A stretch of DNA of 39,485 bases. Origin: Paludibacteraceae bacterium (lineage in GTDB: Bacteria; Bacteroidota; Bacteroidia; Bacteroidales; Paludibacteraceae). The DNA lies in assembly GCA_017447875.1 (NCBI GenBank), contig JAFSMP010000010.1, forward strand, positions 1-39,485. The letters run 5' to 3'. The notes below the pieces were generated by a model. That model made no database searches. It was not told where the DNA came from and saw nothing but the letters and a program-made list of their open reading frames with translations. Shown piece by piece: positions 7,742 to 16,901 of the stretch. Numbering within the stretch: position 1 is the stretch's first letter; each line of letters opens with the position of its first letter. The position numbers and the translations under genes are program-made.

Positions 7742-9262
7742 ATGAAAAGAAAAGTGTGGATAGGGCTGTTTCTGCTGATAGGATGGCAGATGGCGATAGC
7801 GGCAACGAACGTGACATACACGGCCGATGAGACCACGATCTTCCGCAATCCCGAACGAGGGTTTACGGAGGAGTTGGGCGGTGAGACGATGCTCAAGGAC
7901 AGCCAGCCCTGCGTGGTGAAACCCGACTCGGATTGGTTCTTCTCGGAGACAGGCGATCGCGAGAGTCAGACGCTGGTCGTGCTGGTCTATTACCTGGGTA
8001 ACTACAAGACCAAAGACTTGTCGGAGAAGATATTGAAGGGTTTTGATGACGACATGGCGATCTTACGCAAGAAGGGGTTCAAATGCGTGTTGCGTTTCGC
8101 GTATGATTGGAACAGCAAGAATGATGCTGCGCTCAGTTATGCGAAGAAACATATCGCGAGTCTCAAACCGTACCTGGCGAAGAACGCAGATGTGATCTAT
8201 GTGTTAGAGACGGGTTTTGTCGGTCAATGGGGCGAGTGGTACTATAGTTCGCATTTCGGAAACGAGTCCCAGCATATGAACGATAACCGTCGTCAGGTGT
8301 TGACGGCGATGTTGGATGCTTGCCCGACGGACCGGTTCCTGTTGGTGCGTTATCCGTTGATCAAAACCGAGTATCTGGGCGATGAATCGGCCTTGACCTC
8401 TGAACAGGCGTTCACCGGTACCACCCGTGCACGGATAGGACATCATAACGATGCTTTTCTTAACGAATACGGCAATGACGGAACGTACGGTCGAGACGGC
8501 GATGGGCCGGAAGACGATCCGGTGTTAAGGCAGTATATTGCTCAAGAGACCCTCTATGTGCCGAATGGCGGCGAGACCAATGTGGAAGGATCTTCGTTGG
8601 CGAAGAAAGTGTACGCACAGGCGGAGTCGGAGATGAGTACCTACCACTGGTCCTTCTGCGGTTCGACTTATGCGGAGGCGGTGACGAAAAAATGGCGGGA
8701 TAACGGTATCTATGCGAACCTGGACCGCAAGATGGGATACCGCTATGAGTTAGTCTCTGCGTCTCTGCCTCAGACGGTGAAACAAGGCGGACAGACGCAG
8801 ATAGAGATCCGTATCAAGAATGTCGGCTATGCACCCTTGTATAATGCACGACCGGTGTATGTGGTGCTCAAAAACCAGCAGTCCGTCGTCCGTGTCCCGC
8901 TTGTATCAGATCCGCGCAGATGGTTGCCGAACGGTGAGACCACCGTCATCAGCGAGACGGTAACAATCCCGAGTGACGTACCTGTAGGCACTTATGACCT
9001 GTACCTCTATATGCCGGATGCTTATGCCTCTATCGCTGACGATCCGCGTTATGCCATCCGCTTTGCGAATGTCGGTACGTGGGATGCCGAGACGGGAATG
9101 AACCGCCTGAACGCCGGCATGCAAGTGACGGCTGGAGCAACGGCTATAGAGACGGTAAACAACGTAGAGTCGAACGGACAGAAGATCCTCCGAAACGGAC
9201 AACTGTATATCCGTAAGGCGGATAAAGTATATACCCTCATGGGACAAGAAGTGAAAAGGTGA
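7742..9262 (+). CDS. Secreted DUF4874/DUF4832 domain protein
   Basis: The 506-residue protein has a signal peptide (1-20, hydrophobic core then AIAA). The N-terminal domain (about 25-200) starts IFRNPERGF and contains VLRFAYDW and ETGFVGQWGEWYYSS, typical of DUF4874, a TIM-barrel-like domain related to glycoside hydrolases. The second domain (about 200-460) matches DUF4832, with RIGHHNDAFL, MGYRYEL and a beta-rich end (VGTYDLYLYMPD). The last 25 residues (ILRNGQLYIRKADKVYTLMGQEVK) resemble the short C-terminal sorting sequences of exported Bacteroidales proteins. A role in carbohydrate binding or cleavage at the cell surface is an inference. It overlaps the next gene by 4 bp (GTGA). Confidence 0.85.
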   Translation: MKRKVWIGLFLLIGWQMAIAATNVTYTADETTIFRNPERGFTEELGGETMLKDSQPCVVKPDSDWFFSETGDRESQTLVVLVYYLGNYKTKDLSEKILKGFDDDMAILRKKGFKCVLRFAYDWNSKNDAALSYAKKHIASLKPYLAKNADVIYVLETGFVGQWGEWYYSSHFGNESQHMNDNRRQVLTAMLDACPTDRFLLVRYPLIKTEYLGDESALTSEQAFTGTTRARIGHHNDAFLNEYGNDGTYGRDGDGPEDDPVLRQYIAQETLYVPNGGETNVEGSSLAKKVYAQAESEMSTYHWSFCGSTYAEAVTKKWRDNGIYANLDRKMGYRYELVSASLPQTVKQGGQTQIEIRIKNVGYAPLYNARPVYVVLKNQQSVVRVPLVSDPRRWLPNGETTVISETVTIPSDVPVGTYDLYLYMPDAYASIADDPRYAIRFANVGTWDAETGMNRLNAGMQVTAGATAIETVNNVESNGQKILRNGQLYIRKADKVYTLMGQEVKR

Positions 9263-11079
9263 AGAGTAGAAATATACTGATCATAGTGTGTGCAGTGCTG
9301 CTTGGAGCGAGTTGTGCGAACCGGGGTATCGGTCCGCAAGGAGGACCGCGAGACTCCGTGCCGCCTCAAGCACTCAAGTCCGTGCCGGAGAACGGGGCGT
9401 TGGAGTTTCAAGGAAACAAGATAGAGGTGACGTTCAGCGAGTATCTGCAACTGGATAACGTGAGTCAGAATCTCATTATGTCTCCTCCCCAGCAACGTCC
9501 GCCTGAAGTCAAAGTGCGCGGCAAGCATCTGCAGATCCATTTTGTGGATTCCTTACGGGACAGTACCACCTATACCCTGGATTTCGGAAATGCCGTCTGT
9601 GACTTCACGGAGAAGAATCCCTATCGCAACTATACCTTCGCTTTCTCTACGGGACCGGTGATAGACACCTTGGAGATCCGCGGACGGGTGTATGATGCAT
9701 GGACCCTCAATCCGCTCAACGGTATCTTCGTCGGTATCCATGATAACCTCGAGGACTCCGCTTTCACGACGCTTCCTTTTGCGCGTATCGGTCGTACGGA
9801 CTCCGCGGGTGTGTTCCGTATCGGTAACATGCGGGCAGGCACCTATCGTCTGTATGCCGTAGATGATATAAGCCGCGATTATCGTCTCACAGCCGGAGAG
9901 TCCTTCGCGTTCGCGGACAGTATGGTTTCTCCGGAAGTACATCCGCATTATCTGACCGACAGCTTGGGTAACGACAGCCTGATCGGTTATGACTATGGTC
10001 CTGCCGATCTGCTCTTATGGCTCTCCAAACCCGAGCAGCAGCGTTTATACCTTATGCGTGGCACACGCGAACAGCAACATCTGATCAAGGTCTATTTCTC
10101 CTCCTCTCCGGACAGCTTGCCTTCTTTCCGCGCGTTACGTCCTTCGGAGTGGGATTCCACCGCCACCGACTCGGGATGGGTCGACCCGATGCCGTATGTT
10201 CATGCCCACTATTCGATGCACCGTGATACGGTGACCTTATGGTTGACGGACAGCATCGCCATCCTGCAAGACTCGATGTTCTTTGAGACCCGTTACCGCC
10301 GCACCGACTCGTTGTATCAGTTGGAATGGGCTGTGGATACCATTCGGGCGATATACAGGGCACCGCGTATGTCCGCCAAGGCGCTCAAAGCCAAACGGCA
10401 TCGGGAGGCGAACCGTAAACTGGAACTCAAATCGAATGCATCCAAGAAATTCGAGATCTACGACACCTTGCGGATCACTTGCACCACACCCCTCATGACC
10501 ATCGAACGGGACTCGATCCATCTGTTCGAACGCAAAGACACGATCCTCAAACCCATGTCTTTCTCGATCATGCCGTGCGACACCCTACCGATGCAACTGA
10601 CCTTGCTCGCCTCTCTGGGAGCCGGCAAGCAGTATGAGTTGCAGTTGGATAGTGCTGCGATGCATGACGTCTATGGAGCACCGAGTAAGAAAGAGAAATA
10701 TGCCATCCAGGTCAAGACGCCCGAAGACTATTCGACCTTGCTGGTGAAGATCACTCCCTTCCGCTCCGACGCACGTATCCAAGTGCTGGATGCCAAAGAC
10801 AAGGTGTTGCGGGAGTTACCGGCCAAACCCGAAGGAGCGCTCTTCCGTTACCTCAAACCGGACGGATATTATCTGAAACTCTATATTGATTCCAACGGGG
10901 ATGGAAAATGGACTCCGGGTAACTGGGAAGAACATCGTCAACCCGAAACGGTCTATTATTTCCCGGAGAAGATCCAGACGAAGAGTAACTGGGATTTCGA
11001 AGAAGAATGGGACTATACAGCCGTCGAGCAGACGGCCGCCAAGCCCGAAGAACTAATCAAGGCTTCCTCCAAGAAATGA
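9259..11079 (+). CDS. Ig-like (Big_5) domain lipoprotein
   Basis: The 606-residue protein starts at a GTG overlapping the previous stop. The signal peptide ends in LGASC, so Cys19 is the lipidation site. Next come PQGGPRDSVPP and an Ig-like Big_5 domain (about 35-130; VTFSEYLQLDNVSQNL, DFGNAVCDFTEKN). A second beta domain (about 140-200) includes GVFRIGNMRAGTYRLYAVDD. The C-terminal region has a similar module (GALFRYLKPDGYYLKLYID) and the calcium-loop-like DSNGDGKW. This is a common Bacteroidota surface protein type of unknown role. It is co-transcribed with the DUF4832 gene. Its end overlaps pnuC, on the opposite strand, by 23 bp. Confidence 0.83.
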   Translation: MKSRNILIIVCAVLLGASCANRGIGPQGGPRDSVPPQALKSVPENGALEFQGNKIEVTFSEYLQLDNVSQNLIMSPPQQRPPEVKVRGKHLQIHFVDSLRDSTTYTLDFGNAVCDFTEKNPYRNYTFAFSTGPVIDTLEIRGRVYDAWTLNPLNGIFVGIHDNLEDSAFTTLPFARIGRTDSAGVFRIGNMRAGTYRLYAVDDISRDYRLTAGESFAFADSMVSPEVHPHYLTDSLGNDSLIGYDYGPADLLLWLSKPEQQRLYLMRGTREQQHLIKVYFSSSPDSLPSFRALRPSEWDSTATDSGWVDPMPYVHAHYSMHRDTVTLWLTDSIAILQDSMFFETRYRRTDSLYQLEWAVDTIRAIYRAPRMSAKALKAKRHREANRKLELKSNASKKFEIYDTLRITCTTPLMTIERDSIHLFERKDTILKPMSFSIMPCDTLPMQLTLLASLGAGKQYELQLDSAAMHDVYGAPSKKEKYAIQVKTPEDYSTLLVKITPFRSDARIQVLDAKDKVLRELPAKPEGALFRYLKPDGYYLKLYIDSNGDGKWTPGNWEEHRQPETVYYFPEKIQTKSNWDFEEEWDYTAVEQTAAKPEELIKASSKK

Positions 11080-11614
11080 TGCCGTAGATGCAGTTGGCGC
11101 ACCAGATCGTGTACTGCGTCACCATGAACCAATCACCAGCACGAATCCATAAGATCACACTTAAGATATCCACGGCGAGCCAGATGAACCAGTGCTCGCG
11201 ATACACGAGAATCATCAGTACCTGCGCCACAAGTGCAGGTACTGTCGTGAAGGCATCTAAATACGGCTGGGTATCATCGGTGTATGCAGCGAGTCCCCAT
11301 CCGACGAGCCATGAACCGAGTAGAGTCGTAACGATGATCAGCGCTATCACGGAAGGCTGCAAGCTGCGCGTCTCTACTTTCCACTTTCCACTTTCCACTT
11401 TCAACCGTTTACGCCATGCGTAAACTCCGTACACCATCGTGCCGAAATAATAGGCATTGATGGCTATCTCGCCGTAGAAACGCTGGGTGTAGCAGAGCCA
11501 AGTGTAGGTCAACACCTGCGCAAAACCGAAGGCGAAAGTGAGGATATTGCGTCGCGAAGCCAGCACGACGGAGCAGATCCCCAGACAGCAACTAATCAGC
11601 GATAACGCACTCAT
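11057..11614 (-). CDS. pnuC: PnuC-type nicotinamide riboside/mononucleotide transporter
   Basis: The 185-residue membrane protein has about seven hydrophobic segments and the family motifs LTFAFGFAQVLTYTWLCY, FYGEIAINAYYF and the C-terminal ILWIRAGDWFMVTQYTIW. PnuC proteins let NAD precursors (nicotinamide riboside) cross the inner membrane, trapped by later phosphorylation. No kinase or other NAD gene is adjacent. A heptamer array inserts the charged stretch KRLKVESGKWKVETRS into a loop after the YGVYAWRKR segment, probably cytoplasmic. Its start overlaps the DUF4837 stop by 4 bp, so it is downstream in the same unit. Confidence 0.88.
   Translation of the reverse strand: MSALSLISCCLGICSVVLASRRNILTFAFGFAQVLTYTWLCYTQRFYGEIAINAYYFGTMVYGVYAWRKRLKVESGKWKVETRSLQPSVIALIIVTTLLGSWLVGWGLAAYTDDTQPYLDAFTTVPALVAQVLMILVYREHWFIWLAVDILSVILWIRAGDWFMVTQYTIWCANCIYGIISWRKP
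11374..11401. repeat. Heptamer array CCACTTT (4 units) inside pnuC
   Basis: The units ctacttt, ccacttt, ccacttt, ccacttt read GAAAGTG-type on the coding strand, like the array after rpmF at 16803. They lie in the loop-coding part of pnuC. Confidence 0.8.
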
Positions 11615-12624
11615 CGTTCGTTAGGCATCTGCAAGGTATAGAGTACCGCCTCTAACTGCCGCATGGCATTACGTTTCTTCTGTCCGGCTGCGAAGAGGAA
11701 AGCTTCGGCCGTCACTATCCGTCCGTTGACTTGGTCAAGTCGCGTGAGACTCACGAACGGTCCACCCATCGCTTCGCCATCCAGGATCTTCCATAAGCCG
11801 CGGGTCTCGATAGCATAGAATCCACCTACAGTGTCCCGCAGTGCCGGCACGGAATGACTTACCGGCGGGAAATGTTTGTACTCCGTTCCCATATGACTGC
11901 CTTCCACCTGAGCGCTTACGATCTGACCCAGTACCGCATTACGCATGGCGATAATGGATTCGTTGCTGAACTGCTCTTGCGCCGTATACGGATAACTGTA
12001 CACAACGATATCCTTGCGCATCGGGCCTTTGTTATTGCAACACCAGAGGACATCTACTGAGTCACCGTTCACCGCTAAACGCTCCGCTTTCACTGTGACG
12101 AAATCTTCCGGGATAAGCAGGTCGTATCCTTGTTTATTCAGGTATGCGCGTGCGTCCTTATTCGTATTCGCGCGATAGAAACGGATCTGACGAGCCAGCT
12201 CTTCGCGAACGAACCATGTACGGATATTCTCTCCGTTCTCCGTCCACCATGCCGCAAACTGCTCCTCATCGTGAGCCTGAATACGAATCATTGCCTGAGG
12301 CGTGGACCATACATCACGGCTCTTCTTCGCTTGAACCTGCGTGTATTTGTGTCCGTCAATGTCAATCAGCAGGATATTCCGTGTCGATTTGAGAAAATCA
12401 TCGAACTGGGTCGTGGGCACAAAAGTCACGGTGAAAGTTGCCTCCATCTGAGGCAGACCGTACATGTCGGCGCCCATCGTGGCACATACAGGATCTTTCA
12501 CTGCGGCATTACCTACCACCAGACATTCGTAGATCGAACCGGTCGCGGAAGTAAGCAATCGCTCACTCTTACCACAACTCATCATTACCAGCGCTGTCAG
12601 CGCGAAAAATAGGATTCTTTTCAT
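11611..12624 (-). CDS. DUF4837 family lipoprotein
   Basis: The 337-residue protein starts at ATG 12624. An upstream in-frame start at 12669 would put translation inside the promoter. The signal peptide MKRILFFALTALVMMSC gives lipidation at Cys17. The rest matches the Bacteroidota family DUF4837: RNILLIDI near residue 80, the repeated MIRIQAHDEE / AWWTENGENI segment, ETRGLWKILDGEAMGGPFVS and a C-terminal QLEAVLYTLQ. The function is unknown. It is first in a two-gene unit with pnuC and has its own promoter. Confidence 0.87.
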   Translation of the reverse strand: MKRILFFALTALVMMSCGKSERLLTSATGSIYECLVVGNAAVKDPVCATMGADMYGLPQMEATFTVTFVPTTQFDDFLKSTRNILLIDIDGHKYTQVQAKKSRDVWSTPQAMIRIQAHDEEQFAAWWTENGENIRTWFVREELARQIRFYRANTNKDARAYLNKQGYDLLIPEDFVTVKAERLAVNGDSVDVLWCCNNKGPMRKDIVVYSYPYTAQEQFSNESIIAMRNAVLGQIVSAQVEGSHMGTEYKHFPPVSHSVPALRDTVGGFYAIETRGLWKILDGEAMGGPFVSLTRLDQVNGRIVTAEAFLFAAGQKKRNAMRQLEAVLYTLQMPNER

Positions 12625-12646
12625 ACTCAAAAACTGTTTGCGACTG

Positions 12647-12678
12647 CAAAAGTACAAAAAAAACATCATATATGCAAA
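12647..12678 (-). promoter_or_regulatory. Promoter of the DUF4837-pnuC unit
   Basis: Minus strand: TTTG (12678-12675), 20 bp, TACTTTTG (12654-12647). CATATATG again follows the -33 box. Confidence 0.78.
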
Positions 12679-12693
12679 AAAAAACAGTAAAAA

Positions 12694-12725
12694 TTTGCGT
12701 ATTTCAAAAAAAATGCTTAACTTTG
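12694..12725 (+). promoter_or_regulatory. Promoter of the AraC-family gene
   Basis: TTTG (12694-12697), 20 bp, TAACTTTG (12718-12725). The start codon is 42 bp downstream. The divergent promoter for DUF4837 lies 15 bp to the left. Confidence 0.78.
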
Positions 12726-12767
12726 CAGCCGAAATTTGAAAAAATAACCTAAATACAGTTTAAAGCC

Positions 12768-13625
12768 ATGACGCAATTCACGGATTTTATTTTTCTGACG
12801 GACGAGATCGAGGGGTTTAAGCAATGTCGTGAGACGCGCTCCGAGTCATCCACTACTGCTCTTTTATGTACCAAGGGTTACATAGATGTCTTTTACCGTG
12901 ATGAGATGATTCGCATCGAGAAGAATCAGTTGTTCGTCCGTGTGCCGAATGCGACCAAACTGGGCCCGTATGAGATATCGGAGGACTTCCAGTTTAAGAT
13001 GCTCTCTATTCCGATGTCTCTTTTTGAGGAGTTGATGTATGACCAGATGCGCGTGGAGCCGTACTGGTGGCAAAAGTTGGAGTTCCTTAAGAAGCATCCT
13101 ATCTTCCAGTTAAGCAGGGAGTCTATCGAGTATTATAATGTCTATTTCCATCTGCTGGAGTTGCAGTTGAAGGACCGGCCGAGCGATTATCGTTTGCATA
13201 TCATGAAACTGATTGCACGAGGTGCAACCATGGAGCTGCTCAATTATATGGACAAGGTAGTAACCTTCGATGAATCCGGTGTGGTTCGTGCGTCGGTGAA
13301 TACGAGCGATTATACCTTCAATACCTTCATGCAGTTGCTGCGCCAGTACCCGCATGCGCGTGAGGTACAATGGTACGCCGAGCGGCTGAGGATAACTCCC
13401 AAATATCTGTCGGAGATTTGCAAAGAGCGCAGTGGTAAATCGGCTAGTCAATGGATCGCCGAGATCACTGTGGCGGAGCTCAAAGAATATCTGCGTAATA
13501 CCACGATGCCTATCCATGAGATAGCCCGGGTAATGGAGTTCCCCAATGCCAGCTTCTTCTGCCAATACACCAAGAAGCATACAGGCCTTACTCCGAATCA
13601 CTATCGCAAAGCGAAGAAAGCATAA
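12768..13625 (+). CDS. AraC-family transcriptional regulator
   Basis: The 285-residue protein has an N-terminal cupin-like sensing domain (about 1-150; SSTTALLCTKGYIDVFYRDEMIRIEKNQLFVRVP) and a C-terminal pair of helix-turn-helix motifs (about 190-283). The second HTH region carries MPIHEIARVMEFPNASFFCQYTKKHTGLTPNHYRK, the classic AraC signature. Its ligand and targets are unknown. It is a single-gene unit with its own promoter and a terminator straight after the stop. The nearest divergent unit is DUF4837-pnuC, a possible but unproven target. Confidence 0.9.
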   Translation: MTQFTDFIFLTDEIEGFKQCRETRSESSTTALLCTKGYIDVFYRDEMIRIEKNQLFVRVPNATKLGPYEISEDFQFKMLSIPMSLFEELMYDQMRVEPYWWQKLEFLKKHPIFQLSRESIEYYNVYFHLLELQLKDRPSDYRLHIMKLIARGATMELLNYMDKVVTFDESGVVRASVNTSDYTFNTFMQLLRQYPHAREVQWYAERLRITPKYLSEICKERSGKSASQWIAEITVAELKEYLRNTTMPIHEIARVMEFPNASFFCQYTKKHTGLTPNHYRKAKKA

Positions 13626-13627
13626 AA

Positions 13628-13650
13628 AAAGCGTCCGGTCGGACGCTTTC
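13628..13650. terminator. Bidirectional terminator between araC-type gene and glyA
   Basis: The stem GCGTCC/GGACGC (13631-13636 and 13641-13646) with loop GGTC is flanked by A7 on the left and a T-rich run on the right, so it works on both strands. It is only 3 bp from both stop codons. Confidence 0.88.
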
Positions 13651-13653
13651 TTT

Positions 13654-14934
13654 TTACCAGGCAAATAGCGGATATCGGTTCATCTCCCGATTCACCTCGG
13701 CTCGTACAGAAGCGATGACCGCTTCGCTGGTAGGCTCTTGCAGCACACGGTCGATCAGTTCTACAATCCAGCCCATCTTGTCTTCTTTCAGCCCGCGCGT
13801 GGTGATAGCCGGCGTACCGAAACGCAGACCGCTCGTCTGGAAAGCGGAACGGCTGTCAAACGGAACCATATTCTTATTGGTCGTGATGTCAGCAGATACC
13901 AATGCCTGCTCGGCTACCTTACCGGTCAAGTCCGGATATTTGGTGCGCAGGTCAATCAGCATCGAGTGGTTGTCCGTACCGCCGGAGATCACCTTGTATC
14001 CCTTATCCATGAACGCTTGCGCCATAACCGCTGCATTCTTTTTCACTTGCTGTTGATATACCTTGAAATCGTCCGTCAATGCCTCCCCAAAAGCGACTGC
14101 TTTGGCTGCAATCACGTGCTCCAGCGGACCACCTTGTGTGCCCGGGAAGACCGCAGAGTCGAGTAGGGCACTCATCTTCTTGATCTCTCCCTTAGGAGTG
14201 GTTTTGCCCCACGGATTATCAAAATCCTTACCCATCAGGATGACACCTCCACGCGGACCACGCAAGGTCTTATGCGTCGTGCTCGTTACGATGTGGGCAT
14301 ACTTAAGCGGGTTATCCAACAAACCTGCTGCAATCAGACCTGCAGGGTGCGCCATGTCCACCATGAAGATCGCTCCTGTCTCATCCGCTACGCGTCGGAT
14401 ACGGGCATAATCCCATTCCCGACTATAAGCACTCGCACCTGCGATAATCAGTTTCGGCTTATGCGTACGCGCTTTCAACTCCAGGTCATCGTAGTCCACA
14501 CGACCCGTCTCTTCCTTCAGATCATATCCTATCGCATTGAACATCAGACCGCTGAAGTTAACGGCAGAACCGTGACTCAAGTGACCTCCGTGACTCAGAT
14601 TCAGTCCCATAAACGTATCACCCGCCTTGAGACAAGCCATAAACACCGCCATGTTTGCCTGTGCTCCACTATGCGGCTGGACGTTCACATACTCCGCGTT
14701 ATAGAGTTGTTTGAGCCGGTCACGCGCTATATTCTCTGCGATATCCACTACCTCGCATCCTCCGTAGTAACGGTGACCCGGGTAACCCTCTGCGTACTTG
14801 TTGGTCAGTACACTTCCCATCGCTTCCATCACTTGGTCACTCACGAAGTTCTCACTCGCAATCAACTCAATACCTTTCATCTGACGTTCCCGCTCTCGCT
14901 GAATGACGTCAAAAATCGCTAAGTCTCTATTCAT
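13654..14934 (-). CDS. glyA: Serine hydroxymethyltransferase
   Basis: The 426-residue PLP enzyme interconverts serine and glycine while charging tetrahydrofolate with a one-carbon unit. Visible motifs are [39 protein letters not shown], the aspartate segment [13 protein letters not shown], and [13 protein letters not shown], which holds the PLP-binding lysine. Length and order are standard. It is transcribed alone, from a promoter interlocked with that of pheS. Confidence 0.97.
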   Translation of the reverse strand: MNRDLAIFDVIQRERERQMKGIELIASENFVSDQVMEAMGSVLTNKYAEGYPGHRYYGGCEVVDIAENIARDRLKQLYNAEYVNVQPHSGAQANMAVFMACLKAGDTFMGLNLSHGGHLSHGSAVNFSGLMFNAIGYDLKEETGRVDYDDLELKARTHKPKLIIAGASAYSREWDYARIRRVADETGAIFMVDMAHPAGLIAAGLLDNPLKYAHIVTSTTHKTLRGPRGGVILMGKDFDNPWGKTTPKGEIKKMSALLDSAVFPGTQGGPLEHVIAAKAVAFGEALTDDFKVYQQQVKKNAAVMAQAFMDKGYKVISGGTDNHSMLIDLRTKYPDLTGKVAEQALVSADITTNKNMVPFDSRSAFQTSGLRFGTPAITTRGLKEDKMGWIVELIDRVLQEPTSEAVIASVRAEVNREMNRYPLFAW

Positions 14935-14961
14935 TAGACATCAATTTTTTAAAATTTGGCA

Positions 14962-14992
14962 CAAAGGTACAAAAAAATTTGCACATGTCAAA
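14962..14992 (-). promoter_or_regulatory. glyA promoter
   Basis: Minus strand: TTTG (14992-14989), 19 bp, TACCTTTG (14969-14962). The -33 box overlaps the span of the pheS promoter. Confidence 0.83.
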
Positions 14993-15009
14993 ATATTTTT
15001 GTAATTTTG
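14978..15009 (+). promoter_or_regulatory. pheS promoter
   Basis: TTTG (14978-14981), 20 bp, TAATTTTG (15002-15009). The -33 boxes of pheS and glyA face each other across the near-palindrome TTTGCACATGTCAAA (14978-14992). Confidence 0.83.
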
Positions 15010-15036
15010 CACGATTTTTTGATAAACTGTTGCTTT

Positions 15037-16077
15037 ATGGCATTAAAAGAGAATATACAAACATTGTTGGCGCAGGTGGATCAGATGAAGGCGACGAGTG
15101 CCGAGGAGTTGGAATCGCTGCGTATCAAGTACCTGAGTAAGAAAGGCGAGATCACGACGCTCTTCAATGAGTTCCGTACCGTACCAAACGATCAGAAACG
15201 GGAGTTGGGACAGATGCTGAACCAGCTTCGTCAGCAGACGGAGACCCGTATTAACGAACTCAAAGAGCAGTTCGAGGCGAAGAAAGCCGAGGCGGAGCGT
15301 TTGGACTTGACCCGTACGCCTGATCCGATCGCATTGGGTACACGTCACCCGCTGTCATTGGTGCGCGAAGAGATAGAGGATATCTTCTCCCGTATCGGTT
15401 TTACCATTGCGCAGGGACCCGAAGTGGAGGACGACAAACATGTTTACGGCATGTTGAACTTCGCACCGGAGCACCCGGCACGCGATATGCAGGATACTTT
15501 CTTCGTAGAGAAAGAGATCGGTGTGCAAAAACCGACGGATATACTGCTTCGTTCGCATACTTCGTCCGTGCAGACGCGCGTCATGACCAGCCAAAAACCG
15601 CCGATCCGTGTGCTCTGCCCGGGACGTGTTTACCGGAATGAAGCGATTTCTGCCCGTGCGCACTGTTTCTTCCATCAGGTAGAGGGTTTGTATATCGATA
15701 AGAATGTATCGTTTGCAGACCTGCGTGAGGCACTGCTGTATTTCAGCAAGGAGATGTTCGGCCCGGAGACGAAGATTCGTCTGAGACCATCGTATTTCCC
15801 CTTCACGGAGCCGAGTGCCGAGATGGATATCAGTTGTAACATCTGCGGCGGCACGGGTTGCTCGTTCTGCAAAGGCACCGGTTGGGTAGAGATTCTCGGC
15901 TGCGGCATGGTGGATCCGAACGTACTGGAGGCCTGCGGTATTGACAGCAAAGAGTATAGCGGATATGCCTTCGGTATGGGCGTGGAGCGTATCACCAACC
16001 TCAAATATCGCGTTAAAGACCTGCGTCTGTTCTCCGAGAACGACGTCCGCTTCTTACGCCAATTTGAGGCCTGCTGA
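15037..16077 (+). CDS. pheS: Phenylalanine-tRNA ligase alpha subunit
   Basis: The 346-residue protein starts at ATG 15037; a longer in-frame reading from 14956 would begin inside the promoter. The N-terminal coiled coil (about 1-90) binds tRNA. The class II catalytic core follows: GTRHPLSLVREEIEDIF, motif 2 around RPSYFPFTEPSAEMDISC and motif 3 GYAFGMGVERI. A Cys-rich insert (CNICGGTGCSFCKGTGW) is usual in Bacteroidota. It pairs with PheT to charge tRNA-Phe. pheT is not adjacent. Confidence 0.96.
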   Translation: MALKENIQTLLAQVDQMKATSAEELESLRIKYLSKKGEITTLFNEFRTVPNDQKRELGQMLNQLRQQTETRINELKEQFEAKKAEAERLDLTRTPDPIALGTRHPLSLVREEIEDIFSRIGFTIAQGPEVEDDKHVYGMLNFAPEHPARDMQDTFFVEKEIGVQKPTDILLRSHTSSVQTRVMTSQKPPIRVLCPGRVYRNEAISARAHCFFHQVEGLYIDKNVSFADLREALLYFSKEMFGPETKIRLRPSYFPFTEPSAEMDISCNICGGTGCSFCKGTGWVEILGCGMVDPNVLEACGIDSKEYSGYAFGMGVERITNLKYRVKDLRLFSENDVRFLRQFEAC

Positions 16078-16097
16078 TAATTTTTTTGCGAAAATCC

Positions 16098-16128
16098 TTG
16101 CATATATCAAAAAAAAGCAGTACCTTTG
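16098..16128 (+). promoter_or_regulatory. Promoter of the DUF177-rpmF run
   Basis: TTG (16098-16100), 20 bp, TACCTTTG (16121-16128). The spacer reads CATATATC then AAAAAAAAGCAG, almost identical to the murF-alr promoter. Confidence 0.85.
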
Positions 16129-16145
16129 CACCCGATTTTGCGTCT

Positions 16146-16586
16146 ATGAGCGAGCAGAACCACTATATCATCGACTTGAGGCGTTTGCCGATAGGCACGC
16201 ATGAGTTTGATATTCAGTTAGATGACGCGTTCTTCGAGGGCTTGGAGAAGTCCGAGATACTGCGCGGAAGGATAGGTTGCAAAGCGACGCTAAATCTCCG
16301 GGAGGAGGACTATCAGCTCACTATTGCGGTTCATGGAACTGTATTTGTTGTGTGCGATAGATGCCTCGATCCCATGCCCCTTGAAATAGAAGCTAATGAT
16401 GAATTGATGAATGATGAGCCGAAGGCTCCTAATGATGAAATCGATTTATCCTGGCTCGCCTATGAAATAGTAAGTATCAATATTCCGATCGTTCACTGTC
16501 ACCAAGCGGGTGAGTGCAACAAGCAGATGGAACTTCTCCTCCATGATCACCTATGTGACGAACCGGAACCCGAAGATAAAGTTTAA
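16146..16586 (+). CDS. DUF177 (YceD) family protein
   Basis: The 146-residue protein starts at ATG 16146, 17 bp after the promoter; an upstream in-frame start at 16086 lies before it. The family signature is CDRCLDPMPLEIEAN in the middle and CHQAGECN near the end, giving paired cysteines. DUF177 genes almost always sit directly upstream of rpmF, as here. YceD is linked to 23S rRNA and ribosome large-subunit formation in other bacteria. A short acidic repeat (NDELMNDEPKAPNDEID) lies in the second half. A heptamer array spans the stop codon. Confidence 0.88.
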   Translation: MSEQNHYIIDLRRLPIGTHEFDIQLDDAFFEGLEKSEILRGRIGCKATLNLREEDYQLTIAVHGTVFVVCDRCLDPMPLEIEANDELMNDEPKAPNDEIDLSWLAYEIVSINIPIVHCHQAGECNKQMELLLHDHLCDEPEPEDKV

Positions 16587-16608
16587 AGTAGAAAGTTTAA
16601 AGTTTAAA
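16581..16608. repeat. Heptamer array GTTTAAA (4 units) across a stop codon
   Basis: The units gtttaaa, gtagaaa, gtttaaa, gtttaaa begin within the last codons of the DUF177 gene and fill most of the gap to rpmF. Confidence 0.8.
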
Positions 16609-16621
16609 GAAGTAAAATATT

Positions 16622-16804
16622 ATGGCACATCCTAAAAGAAGACAAAGCCACACCAGACAAGCGAAACGTCGTACGCATGACGTAGTGAAAGCTCCGACTT
16701 TGGCAACATGCCCGAACTGTGGCGCACTGCACATCTACCACACTGTTTGCCCGTCTTGCGGTTACTATCGTGGTAAATTGGCAATTGAGCAAGCTGAAGC
16801 CTGA
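16622..16804 (+). CDS. rpmF: 50S ribosomal protein L32
   Basis: The 60-residue protein is standard for L32: MAHPKRRQSHTRQAKRRTHD at the N-terminus and a zinc-ribbon CPNC...CPSCGYYRG. It lies 35 bp after DUF177, its usual partner. The usual downstream fatty-acid genes (fabH/plsX) are not here; a pseudouridine synthase gene follows instead. Confidence 0.96.
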   Translation: MAHPKRRQSHTRQAKRRTHDVVKAPTLATCPNCGALHIYHTVCPSCGYYRGKLAIEQAEA

Positions 16805-16837
16805 GAAAGGTGAATGGTGAAAAGTGAAAGGTGAAAG
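16803..16837. repeat. Heptamer array GTGAAAG (5 units) after rpmF
   Basis: The units gagaaag, gtgaatg, gtgaaaa, gtgaaag, gtgaaag start at the rpmF stop codon. The nearby CTTTTCACC (16857-16865) could pair with the third and fourth units. Confidence 0.82.
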
Positions 16838-16901
16838 GTGTTTATACTCCTTTTGCCTTTTCACCTTATATTTAATTAACGCGCGTACGTGAGTACGTAT
16901 G

